Positions 31,401 to 38,999 of a stretch of 64,000 nt of DNA are shown here, in pieces; position 1 is the first letter of the stretch, and the number at the start of each line of letters is the position of its first letter. The stretch is from the NCBI GenBank assembly GCA_039805565.1, contig JBDLTZ010000124.1:3369-67368 (forward strand). Reading direction: 5' to 3'. Source of the DNA: CALJIC01 sp039805565 (GTDB lineage: Bacteria; Chloroflexota; Chloroflexia; Chloroflexales; Roseiflexaceae). The notes below the pieces were generated by a model. It did no database searches. It was not told the origin of the DNA and was given only the letters and a program-made list of their open reading frames with translations. The position numbers and the translations under genes were made by a program.

Positions 31401-33875
31401 TACGCCGACTGGGGGCCGCCGCTGTCCAAAAGGCCGCTGCTGGTCGCCGACCGCGAGAGCTACCGGCCGGGGGAGACTGCGACCCTCCTGCTGACAGCGC
31501 CCGCCGAGGAGGGGACGCTCGTCACATTCGCGCGGGCAGGAGAGATCACCGGGACGCTGCGGGCCATCCGCGCCGGCGTGCCCTTCACCGTGACGCTGAC
31601 CGAGGAGGACGCGCCGGGCCTGCGCGTGGCCGCGCTCCTGCCTGGTGCGAGGGACGCAGGCCAGAGCCCCTCGGGTCTGGTGGCTCCCCCCGTGGCTGAG
31701 GTGATGCTCCCAGTGGCGCGCGCGGCCCGCGTGCTCGAGGTCACGCTCGAGAGTGACGCTCGCCAGTACGTCCCGGGGGGCACCGCAGCGCTGACCATCA
31801 CGACGACGCTCGACGGCCTCCCCGTACCGGCGAGCGTGGTGCTGGCGGTAGCGCCGCCGTACCTGGTGTACACCGGGCAGGTCGCCGCTGCGCTGGAGTT
31901 GGGCGGGAGCGTGCGGGCAGAGGTGGAGCCCACCTGTACCGCGCCCGCATGCCACCCTGGCGCAGCGCACGGTAGTATCTGGAACCCAGTGCTCAGGACC
32001 GGCCCCGATGGCGTGCTCAGCGTCGAGGTTCGGCTGCCGGACGACCCTGGCCCGCTGCGCGCGGTGGTCTGGGCGGCCGAGCGAGTGGCTGCCGGGCAGG
32101 CTGCGCTTGAGCTCGATGTGGGGCCGCCGGTCCTCCTGCGCCAGATCGCGCCGCCGTTCCTTCGCGCTGGGGACAGCGCTGCGATTGGCGCGGAGCTCGC
32201 AAGCACGGACGCCGTGTCACAGGAGCTTACGGTGTCAATGGGTGTGCGCGGGGCGGCCCTGGCGGCGGGGACGTCAGCGGCGCGCCAGGTCACGCTTGAG
32301 GCTGGCGGTGAGGCGCGGCTGAACTGGGGTGTGGAGGCACGAGGCGATGCTCTCGCCGCCGAGCTGCGCCTGGAGGTGGGGGGTGCTGACGGCAGCGCGG
32401 CGCACCAGGTAGGCGTGCCGATCCTCCCACCCGAAACGGTCGCAGTGACGGCTGGCGGAGCGCTGGTTGAGGGACGCCACGCGGCCGCTCTCGATCTCCC
32501 GGACGCACCCCGCGCCGGCTGGGGGCGGCTGGATGTCGAGGTGGTGCCGAGCAGCGCCGCGCTCCTGCGCCAGGCGGCTGACGTGCTCGCCGCCACGCCC
32601 GACCGCACCACGCTGGACGAGGCCGGCCTGCTGCTGATCACCGTGCGTCTGAGCGACACGGCCACGCTGGCCGGTGAGGCCGCCGTGCGGCTCGTTGACC
32701 TGCAGAATCGGGACGGCGGGTGGGGGTGGTGGCCCGGCGCTCCGTCACACCTGTTCCCAACGGCTGTCGCGCTCGAGGCGCTGGCCGCCGCCCGCGACGC
32801 CGACCTCCCGCAGGAGCTGCCGGTGGAGAAGGGTCTGGCGGCGCTGCGGGCGTTCACCGCCGGCGAGGCCGTCAGAGCTCCGCTGCGCGCCTACGCGCTG
32901 TTCGTCGAGTCGCGGTACGGCCCAGTTGACAATGCCGCGCTCACCCAGCTCGCCGCCGACCCGGTGGCTCTTGGGCCGGACGGCCTCGCGTTCCTGCTGC
33001 TGGCCCGCAGCCCAGATGAGGCCCGCGCCGAGCGCAACGTGCTCATCCGACTCGAGTCGCTCGCGCGGCGGGAGCCGAGCGGCACGCGCTGGTCCGCCCC
33101 AGTGGATGCTTCTCTGCCGCAGACAGATGTGGCGCTGACGGCCCTCGCCGCCCTGGCTCTCGAGCACGCCCAGCCGGACTCTCCGCTCGCGGCGGAGGGG
33201 CTGCGCTGGATAGCAGCCCAGCGTCCGGTCAGGGGGTGGCCTGGCGGCTACGAAAGCGCCCGCGCCGTGATCGCGCTGGCCTCGGCGCTGCCGACGACGC
33301 CTGCTGAGTATACAGTGCGGCTCGGGGCCGACCGGCTGCTGGCTGGGGGGGTGAGTGACACCGGGCCGGGCGATGTGGCCCTCGCGCTCGCCGACCTTCC
33401 CGATGCTCCGACCCTTGACGTACTATCGGCAGGGCGCGTGCTGATCTCCTACCGCGTCACGCTGCCGGCCGGTGACCAGGCGCCCGCGGGCGACGACAGC
33501 CTGCTGCGCGAGTACCTCGACCCGCTGAGTGGGGAGAGGCTGGAAGAGGGAGCGCTCCGGGCTGGTCAGCTCGTGCGAGTGCGGCTGACGCTCGTGACGG
33601 GCGGCGCGCGGGCGTTCGCATCCGTCGAAGAGCCGCTGCCGGCTGGCCTGACGCTGGTCGATCCAGGCCAGGGTGGCTGGGGGCACGTGGCGCGGCGCGG
33701 CGACCGGCTGGTGCTCACGAGCGCGCTGCTGGCGCCAGGGGTCCACGAGCACAGCTACCTCGTGCGTGCGTCGCTGCCTGGGCGGTACGCCGCCCCGGCG
33801 CCGCTGGCGCGAGGTCCAGGAGGGGCGATCATCGGCGCCGGGCGCGGCGTCGAGCTCACGGTCATCGGGCCGTGA
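28446..33875 (+). CDS. Giant alpha-2-macroglobulin-like surface protein without thioester
   Basis: 1809 aa. An N-terminal signal anchor (about 8-33) is followed by four SbsA/Big_5-like Ig domains (about 40-440, each with an 'S-x-x-F-S-x-P-M/I' strand and a 'P-G-T-x-Y' turn), macroglobulin-like beta domains, the A2M-type segment IWNPVLRTGPDGVLSVEVRL (about 1172-1191), an alpha-toroid thioester-like domain (LQNRDGGWGWWPG near 1420) and a C-terminal beta domain. Bacterial A2Ms trap proteases in the periplasm or at the surface. The whole chain has only two cysteines (TCTAPACHPG, about 1163-1167) and no C-x-E-Q motif, so covalent trapping is impossible. The start is GTG with AAAGGAG. It is followed by an overlapping DUF429-like gene. 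Confidence 0.85.
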   Translation: MRVLRLAARLWIALLLLYALLTAALLIARLVVLPRVSDQPRLVAAEPPDGVAGVSPRASVSLRFSSPMNTPSVERSLRVEPPLPARLLWDVPRTTLTISPTAGLAPDTTYRVTVAGDALGRLFGPLAAPASVSFRTAPAPAVVAVSPADRASDVRLTSPVSLRFSRPIVDEAATLRSTSLPALQFDPPLPGSVIWLDQRTALFRPDAPMRPGTRYTATLDPSLADLAGGTLGRAYTWSFATPAARVVAASPPPGGRLAGPRTPLTLMLSHPLDTAVLSAGLALTPAHPGALASALLPGGTQVITFTPAADWQSGTTYQAALEPTSGEGQRLPLAEPFRWSFSAPPRPALVGRFPGEGQTLPAGREVRLIFSTPMDAEQLRAAIQFSPPAGEVEVLAGDTEVRVAADLRAATLYTVTLPADLTDRAGVPLGREYHLRLVTAPAEPALSLAEARGGLVYVRPGAPAALLVRRTNLSGLTLDLYRLDAATLVRALAFREADWASFQPERYGQAVARSWTVELADPLNAVAESRVEVAGADGALPAGSYYLRVRSPEGLRADALLLASRTRLALQSAQGAVLVQATDVISGTALANVPLALYQGGALVQEGVSGPDGVWRAQAPESTQPYIVYAASDQPAVASGGGEPAPETHRLFLMTSRLAYLPGGRVPLAGFVRHAVTQTLGLPPPGLRVAVAARRAPGAETIGSTTLVVRGGGLFSGEMTLDQAAPPGDYQLTAAVDGTTYTLPLTVLPAVSQPLAVSVLQVDPGGAAVQVLTPEGLPVAGATVSWTLSAELAPLADVEGFRFGDDEVGVGSPVAMRAGEGVTARDGRLVLGAGDLPVAFKAPLRYHITARVAEPAGPSTVVEETFLAPSDQVFVGLRLPSRIAAAARPALFELIAVDAAGRALPGAPLRLEVYRRAWEAVPVAAGAGQLQRRDELARALEVTAGPDGRAQIELALTAGEYRLRAMTEEEQPTTAAASLWVTRPGYADWGPPLSKRPLLVADRESYRPGETATLLLTAPAEEGTLVTFARAGEITGTLRAIRAGVPFTVTLTEEDAPGLRVAALLPGARDAGQSPSGLVAPPVAEVMLPVARAARVLEVTLESDARQYVPGGTAALTITTTLDGLPVPASVVLAVAPPYLVYTGQVAAALELGGSVRAEVEPTCTAPACHPGAAHGSIWNPVLRTGPDGVLSVEVRLPDDPGPLRAVVWAAERVAAGQAALELDVGPPVLLRQIAPPFLRAGDSAAIGAELASTDAVSQELTVSMGVRGAALAAGTSAARQVTLEAGGEARLNWGVEARGDALAAELRLEVGGADGSAAHQVGVPILPPETVAVTAGGALVEGRHAAALDLPDAPRAGWGRLDVEVVPSSAALLRQAADVLAATPDRTTLDEAGLLLITVRLSDTATLAGEAAVRLVDLQNRDGGWGWWPGAPSHLFPTAVALEALAAARDADLPQELPVEKGLAALRAFTAGEAVRAPLRAYALFVESRYGPVDNAALTQLAADPVALGPDGLAFLLLARSPDEARAERNVLIRLESLARREPSGTRWSAPVDASLPQTDVALTALAALALEHAQPDSPLAAEGLRWIAAQRPVRGWPGGYESARAVIALASALPTTPAEYTVRLGADRLLAGGVSDTGPGDVALALADLPDAPTLDVLSAGRVLISYRVTLPAGDQAPAGDDSLLREYLDPLSGERLEEGALRAGQLVRVRLTLVTGGARAFASVEEPLPAGLTLVDPGQGGWGHVARRGDRLVLTSALLAPGVHEHSYLVRASLPGRYAAPAPLARGPGGAIIGAGRGVELTVIGP

Positions 33876-34816
33876 GCGGCTGCCTGCCGCTGGTGGCGCA
33901 CTGCGACTGGGGCTCGCACCCGCGCAAGCGCTGGCTCGCGCTGGCTCGCCCGAGTCCGGGAGGCGGATACGTGGCGCACGCCCCGGCGCTGGCCGGCCCG
34001 CCCGAGACGCTCCTCGCGCGGCTCTGGGCTGCGGCTGCGGGGCGACCCGTACTGCTCGGGCTGGATCTGCCGCTCGGGCTCCCGCTGGCCTATGCGGCGC
34101 GCGCCGGGGTGGAGCACTTTCCGGCGCTGCTGCCGCTCCTCGGCGCCGGGCAGTGGTCGCAGTTCTACGAGCCGGCTGAGCGCCCGGAGGAGATCGGCCT
34201 GCGGCGGCCCTTCTACCCCCGCAGGCCGGGAGGGGCGCGGCGCGAGCACCTGGTGCGCGGTCTTGGCCTGGGGTCGGCCGACGAGCTGTGGCGCGCCTGC
34301 GACCGGGCACACGGCGGCAGGCGCGCGGGCTGCCCGCTGTTCTGGACGCTGGGCGCGCAGCAGGTGGGGAAGGCGGCGATCTCGGCATGGCGCGATGTGC
34401 TCGGGCCGGCGCTGCGGTCCGGGGAGGATGTGGCGATCTGGCCGTGCGATGGTTCCCTCGCGGAGCTGCTGAGGCCAGGGCGTGTCACTGTGGCCGAGGT
34501 GTACCCCGGCGAGTGCTACGCCCACCTTGGGGCGGCGCCGGGGCGCGGCGGAAAGCGCGCACAGGACGGGCGAGTCGAGGCGGGGCGGGGGCTGCTGACC
34601 TGGGCGGAGCGCGCCGGCGTCACGCTCGCGCCTGAGCTGCGTGCGGCGATCGAGGAAGGCTTCGGGCCGCGGCCGGACGGCGACGATCCGTTCGACACGT
34701 CGGTGGGCCTGCTCGGTGGGCTCAACGTAGTGCTGGGGCTGCGCGCCGCCGGGGAGCCGTGCGACGCGCAGGTGCGCCGGGTGGAAGGCTGGATCCTGGG
34801 GCAGAGCCAGTGCTGA
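33872..34816 (+). CDS. DUF429-like protein (putative RNase H-fold), unknown function
   Basis: 314 aa. The segment LLGLDLPLGLPLAYA resembles the 'D-x-P-L-G-L-P' strand of DUF429 proteins, and VTVAEVYPGECYAHLG their 'YP-x-E-x-Y' motif; a C-terminal DPFDTSVGLLGG could supply another acidic site. Such proteins are predicted nucleases without demonstrated function. The GTG start overlaps the preceding stop (GTGA), so it is coupled to the A2M-like gene, although no functional link is obvious. The gene runs into a TGAGTTTTGAGTTGTGAG repeat fragment at its end. Confidence 0.6.
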   Translation: MSGCLPLVAHCDWGSHPRKRWLALARPSPGGGYVAHAPALAGPPETLLARLWAAAAGRPVLLGLDLPLGLPLAYAARAGVEHFPALLPLLGAGQWSQFYEPAERPEEIGLRRPFYPRRPGGARREHLVRGLGLGSADELWRACDRAHGGRRAGCPLFWTLGAQQVGKAAISAWRDVLGPALRSGEDVAIWPCDGSLAELLRPGRVTVAEVYPGECYAHLGAAPGRGGKRAQDGRVEAGRGLLTWAERAGVTLAPELRAAIEEGFGPRPDGDDPFDTSVGLLGGLNVVLGLRAAGEPCDAQVRRVEGWILGQSQC

Positions 34817-34894
34817 GTTTTGAGTTGTGAGAGTCGAGGAGCAGTCGGCGCTGTACGACTTCGATCACTTCCTGACCTATTCAGCGTGTCGTGT

Positions 34895-36754
34895 TCAGCA
34901 TTCAGTGTTCGGCAGCGTCACGGTGAAGCTGCTGCCCTTTCCGGGCTCGCTTTCCACAGCGACCTCCCCGCGGTGCAGCTCCGTCAGGCGGGACACCAGG
35001 GCGAGGCCCAGGCCGGTGCCGGAGTAGCGCCGGTTCAGCCGGCTGTCGAGCTGCGTGAACGGCTGGAACAGGCGCGGCAGATCCTCGGGCGCGATGCCGA
35101 TGCCGGTGTCCCACACCTTGAAGCGCACTGCCCCGTCCTGGCCGGCCTCGACCGCGAGCCCCACGTCCCCGCCCTCATGGGTGAACTTCACAGCATTGCT
35201 CAGCAGATTGATCAAGATCTGCCGCAGCCGGCGCTCGTCGGCTGTCACTTTGCGCACCGCCGGATCGATGATGATATGCACGCGCTGCTCCTTCGCCTTG
35301 GCGGCTGGAGTGATGAACTGGATGCTTCCCTCGCACAGCTCCACCACTGAGACGGCCTGGCGCTCGATGTCGAGCTTGCCCGCGCCGATCTTCGCCAGGT
35401 CCAGGATGTCCGCGATCAGTGCCAGCAGGTGCCGGCCGCTCGCCTCGATTGTGCTCAGGGCCTTGGCCTGCCGTTGGGTGACCGGCCCGTAGCACTCTTC
35501 GAGGACCATCTCGGTGTAGCCAAGGATCGCGTTGAGCGGCGTGCGCAGCTCGTGACTCATGCTAGAAAGGAACTCGTCCTTCAGCCGGGCCGCCCGCTCC
35601 AGCTCCAGGTTCGCCTGCCGCAGCTCGGCGGTCCGCTCCTCGACCCGCAGCGCCAGGAGCGTGTGCTCGACTGCGAGCGCCTGCTCTGCCTGCTTGCGCG
35701 ACGTGATATCGAGCAGCAGCCCCTGCACGAACAGCACCTCCCCCGTCGTGCCCTGAACTGTCTGCGCCTGGTCCTGCACCCATACGACTCGCCCGTCCCT
35801 CGCCACCAGCCGGTACTCCAGCGGGAGGGACTTTCCCGTCAGGCTGAAGCGTAGCGCGTCCGCGCGCACGAACTCCTGGTCGTCAGGGTGGATACGGTCG
35901 AGCCAGCCCGCCCGCAGCGTCGGCGCTTCCTCGAGGGGCACGCCCAGCATCGCCGCCAGCTGGGGGCTGATGTACTCGAACTCCTCGATCGGCTTGTGCC
36001 CCCCAATGCGGGAGATGTCCGCGAGCGATGTGACGTAGGTGGCGGCCGGGAGCTGCTCCACGAGCGAGCGGTAGCGCAGCTCGGCCACCTGCAGCGCCTC
36101 GACCGCCCGCTCGCGCTCGGTCATCTCGTCGCGCAGGCGCTGGTTGGCCTCCGCAAGGACCGTGGCTCTGTCACGCTCGAGCAGCTCGCGCTGGCGCGCC
36201 ACCATCAGGATGAGCGCCGACGTGATCAGGAAGAAGCTGAGCGGCTCGCTCACAATGAAGATGAGCGACGCGGACGGCACGAGCAGCGGCGCATAGAGCG
36301 TACAGGCCACCCCGAGCATGACGATGGCTGCGGAGGCGCGCGTGCTCAGAAACAGGCTGCTGAACAGCACCGGCAGAACCAGGTAGCCCAGCAGGTTGAG
36401 GACCTCTGCGCCGAAGAGCGCAATGGCGGCGAAGATTGTCACCGTGATCAGCACGGCAGTCCAGGCAGCGGCGGCCGGGTAGTGACGCGTGCGGCTCAGG
36501 GCGTAGGCCGGCATGAGCGCTGCGGAGGCTGCGAGGATCAGCCAGGTGAAGGGGTCCGTCAGTGGTGCGTCCCCTAGGGCGAGGGTCGTCCCAATAACGG
36601 ACAGCAGGCCGAGCCCAACCATCACGATCAGCAGCGCGGCGAGGAGCCGCGCCTGGCGGCGGCGGTCGGGCTCGTGGATGAGCGGTGATGGCCCTGTGAG
36701 AAGCGTCCACAGGCGAGGGAGCGGAGTGGCTCTTGGCGTCGGTTCGATTGGCAC
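34895..36754 (-). CDS. PAS-containing membrane sensor histidine kinase
   Basis: 619 aa. Six or so N-terminal helices (about 36-205, MASE-like), a coiled coil, one PAS/PAC domain (about 230-355; YRLVARDGRVVWVQD, LLLDITSRKQAE), a second coiled coil, HisKA with SSMSHELRTPLN (phospho-His), and HATPase_c with N-box NLLSNAVKF, G1 DTGIGIAPEDL and G2 GTGLGLALV. No receiver domain or adjacent response regulator gene: an orphan kinase. The C-terminal codons run into a TTCAGCATTCAGTG repeat fragment, so the last residues (NTEC) may be repeat-derived. The signal sensed is unknown. Confidence 0.92.
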   Translation of the reverse strand: MPIEPTPRATPLPRLWTLLTGPSPLIHEPDRRRQARLLAALLIVMVGLGLLSVIGTTLALGDAPLTDPFTWLILAASAALMPAYALSRTRHYPAAAAWTAVLITVTIFAAIALFGAEVLNLLGYLVLPVLFSSLFLSTRASAAIVMLGVACTLYAPLLVPSASLIFIVSEPLSFFLITSALILMVARQRELLERDRATVLAEANQRLRDEMTERERAVEALQVAELRYRSLVEQLPAATYVTSLADISRIGGHKPIEEFEYISPQLAAMLGVPLEEAPTLRAGWLDRIHPDDQEFVRADALRFSLTGKSLPLEYRLVARDGRVVWVQDQAQTVQGTTGEVLFVQGLLLDITSRKQAEQALAVEHTLLALRVEERTAELRQANLELERAARLKDEFLSSMSHELRTPLNAILGYTEMVLEECYGPVTQRQAKALSTIEASGRHLLALIADILDLAKIGAGKLDIERQAVSVVELCEGSIQFITPAAKAKEQRVHIIIDPAVRKVTADERRLRQILINLLSNAVKFTHEGGDVGLAVEAGQDGAVRFKVWDTGIGIAPEDLPRLFQPFTQLDSRLNRRYSGTGLGLALVSRLTELHRGEVAVESEPGKGSSFTVTLPNTEC

Positions 36755-36822
36755 TCAGGCTCCTGGCGAGCAAGGGGCGGCGGGCCGCCCGGGCAGCGAT
36801 GACGGATGGCGGGTGGTGAGTG

Positions 36823-37974
36823 CTATGTGCCGACGAACTCCCCGAGCACGTGGCGGCCGACCACCATGCGCAAGATCTCCGAGGTGCCCTCGCCGATCGT
36901 AAGCAGCCGCTGGTCGCGGTAGATGCGCTCGACAGGATACTCGGCGCTGTAGCCATAGCCGCCGAAGACCTGGATGGCGTCACGGCAGATCCGCTCGCCG
37001 ACCTCGGAGGCGTACAGCTTGGCCATGGCCGCCTCCTGGCTGAATGGGCGGCCGCGGTCCTTCAGCCATGCTGCATGGTACACCACGAGGCGCGCGGCGT
37101 GGAGGCCCACGGCCATATCGGCCACCATGTTAGAGACCGACTCGAAGGCGCCGATCGGACGGCCGAATGCAGTCCGCTCGCGGGCGTAGGCGGCGGCGGC
37201 CTCGTAGGCGGCCTGGGCAAGGCCCACGGCCATCGCGCCGATGCTCACGCGGCCCCCATCCAGCACCTGGAGGAACTGGACGAAGCCGCGCCCGCGCTGG
37301 CCGAGTAGGTTCTCGCGCGGCACGCGCACGTCGTCGAGCGCGACGGCGGTGCTGACGGAGCCGCGCAGGCCCATCTTGGGCTCGTGCTTGCCGAAGCTGA
37401 GCCCCGGCGACCCGGCGGGCACGATGAGCGCGCTGATGCTGTGCCGCTCGCCGGGGTCGGTGACGGCTGTCACGATCAGGTGTCCGGCGATGGGGGCGTT
37501 GGTGATCCACATCTTCGCGCCGCTGATCACCCACTCGTCCCCCTCCAGGCGCGCCGTGGTGCGCGTGGCCCCGGCGTCGGAGCCGGCGTGCGGCTCGGTG
37601 AGGGCGAAGGCGGCCATGTACCGGCCCTCGGCGGCAGGGCGGAGGAAGCGGCGCTTCTGCTCCTCGGTGCCGAACATGGCGATGGGTGCGGAGCCGAGCC
37701 CGACGTGGGCGGCGTAGGCCAGGGCCGTCGAGCCGCAGGCGCGGGCGATCTCCTCGACGGCGATCGCGGCGCTGACGCTGTCGGCCCCGGCGCCGCCGTG
37801 CTCCTCGGCGAAGGGCAGGCCCATCAGGCCGAGCTCGCCCATCTTGCGGAAGGTCTCAGCTGGGAACTCGCCGGTCTCATCTACGTGGCGCGCGCGCGGG
37901 GCGATCTCTCCCTCGGCAAACTCGCGCACGAGCCGGCGCACTGCCAGCTGGTCCTCGGTGAGGTCAAAGTCCAT
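36823..37974 (-). CDS. Acyl-CoA dehydrogenase
   Basis: 383 aa FAD enzyme, full length. Domain order: N-terminal helical domain, FAD/substrate strand domain with MAAFALTEPHAGSDAGATRT and WVISGAKMWITNAPIA, and C-terminal helical domain with FGRPIGAFESV, QVFGGYGYSAEYPVERIYRD and RLLTIGEGTSEI. It catalyses alpha,beta-dehydrogenation of an acyl-CoA (short/branched-chain or isovaleryl type most alike). No electron-transfer flavoprotein or other beta-oxidation genes are adjacent. It is divergent from the TatD gene. Confidence 0.93.
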   Translation of the reverse strand: MDFDLTEDQLAVRRLVREFAEGEIAPRARHVDETGEFPAETFRKMGELGLMGLPFAEEHGGAGADSVSAAIAVEEIARACGSTALAYAAHVGLGSAPIAMFGTEEQKRRFLRPAAEGRYMAAFALTEPHAGSDAGATRTTARLEGDEWVISGAKMWITNAPIAGHLIVTAVTDPGERHSISALIVPAGSPGLSFGKHEPKMGLRGSVSTAVALDDVRVPRENLLGQRGRGFVQFLQVLDGGRVSIGAMAVGLAQAAYEAAAAYARERTAFGRPIGAFESVSNMVADMAVGLHAARLVVYHAAWLKDRGRPFSQEAAMAKLYASEVGERICRDAIQVFGGYGYSAEYPVERIYRDQRLLTIGEGTSEILRMVVGRHVLGEFVGT

Positions 37975-38100
37975 CGGTGCCTCCAGGTGCTACGGGCGGG
38001 GCGCCCCCTTGCGGCACCCGCCACACCGGTATTGTATATCAGGGCGCGTGCCACGCTGGTGTGTGGGGAGATGAAGCGCCCGCTCCCGGAGCCGGCGTGG

Positions 38101-38106
38101 TACAAT
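38101..38106 (+). promoter_or_regulatory. -10 box directly before the TatD start (probable leaderless mRNA)
   Basis: TACAAT ends 9 bp before the ATG at 38116, so a transcript starting 6-8 nt downstream would begin almost at the start codon. There is no Shine-Dalgarno sequence. A clear -35 is not seen. Confidence 0.5.
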
Positions 38107-38115
38107 GCCCGTGCT

Positions 38116-38898
38116 ATGGCATCTGTTCGCCTGATCGACACCCACGCCCACCTCTGCGCCGCGCAGTTCGATGAAGACCGTGATGCGGCTCTCGGGCGCG
38201 CCCGTGCCGCCGGGGTCGCCCGCATCATCGAGATCGGCTATAGTCTCGAGACGTCACGCTCCGCCGTGGCCTTCGCCGAGCGCCACCCCGATGTCTGCGC
38301 CGTGATCGGCGTGCAGCCCAACGTGCCGCAGGACGCGGTGGGCGAGTGGCTCGACGAGCTCCGCGCCCTCGCCGCGCACCCCAGGGTCGTCGCGGTCGGC
38401 GAGATCGGCCTCGACTACCACTGGAATGTCGCTCCTGCCGCCGAGCAGGAGCGTATCTTCCGCGAGCAGCTGGCCCTCGCGCGGGAGCTCGGCCTCCCGG
38501 TGGTGATCCACAGCCGCGAGGCGCAGGCGGACACCCTCCGCATCCTGCGCGACACCGCCCGCGGTCAGCCTGGCGTGATGCACTCGTTCTCGGGCGGCTG
38601 GGAGTATGCCGAGGCCTGCCTCGAGGTCGGCTTCCACCTCTCGCTCAGCGGGCCGCTCACGTTTGCGAAGGCCGCCGAGCTGCACGAGGTCGCCCGGCGC
38701 GCGCCGCTGGACCGCCTGCTCATCGAGACCGACAGCCCGTACCTCTCGCCGCACCCGCTCCGCGGCCGCCGCAATGAGCCGGCCAACGTTCGCCTGGTGG
38801 CCGAGCGCCTCGCCGCACTGCGTGGCGCCCCGCTTGAGGAGGTGGCCGGCGCCGTGTGGGAGAACGCGCTCGCGCTGTTCGCCCGGATGGACCCCTGA
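38116..38898 (+). CDS. TatD-family metal-dependent deoxyribonuclease
   Basis: 260 aa TIM-barrel hydrolase with all metal ligands: DTHAHL (His-x-His), GEIGLDYHW (Glu), VIHSREAQ (His), MHSFSGGWE (His) and ETDSPYLSPHP (Asp). The family performs 3'-5' exonuclease or D-tyr-tRNA-related quality-control tasks. The ATG at 38116 is chosen because the conserved first strand starts there; the frame is open far upstream only as antisense to the acyl-CoA dehydrogenase gene. Confidence 0.93.
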   Translation: MASVRLIDTHAHLCAAQFDEDRDAALGRARAAGVARIIEIGYSLETSRSAVAFAERHPDVCAVIGVQPNVPQDAVGEWLDELRALAAHPRVVAVGEIGLDYHWNVAPAAEQERIFREQLALARELGLPVVIHSREAQADTLRILRDTARGQPGVMHSFSGGWEYAEACLEVGFHLSLSGPLTFAKAAELHEVARRAPLDRLLIETDSPYLSPHPLRGRRNEPANVRLVAERLAALRGAPLEEVAGAVWENALALFARMDP

Positions 38899-38954
38899 GG
38901 AGCCGACAGGCTGGCCCGCGCGAGGGCGGCTCGTCCCAGCACCACATCACGCCC

Positions 38955-38991
38955 GCCGCTCGCCGCTCGGCGCTCAGCGCTCAGCGTTTGA
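38955..38991. repeat. CGCTCAGCGCTCAGCG-type repeat fragment
   Basis: Units GCCGCTCGCCGCTCGGCGCT and CAGCGCTCAGCG just before the transglutaminase-like gene. Same family as the element inserted in the homoisocitrate dehydrogenase gene. Confidence 0.55.
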
Positions 38992-38999
38992 TACCATCT

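Noticed and set aside
36823..38898. Extended TatD start near 37384
   Set aside because: The extra 244 codons are antisense to the acyl-CoA dehydrogenase; the conserved DTHAHL start is at 38116.
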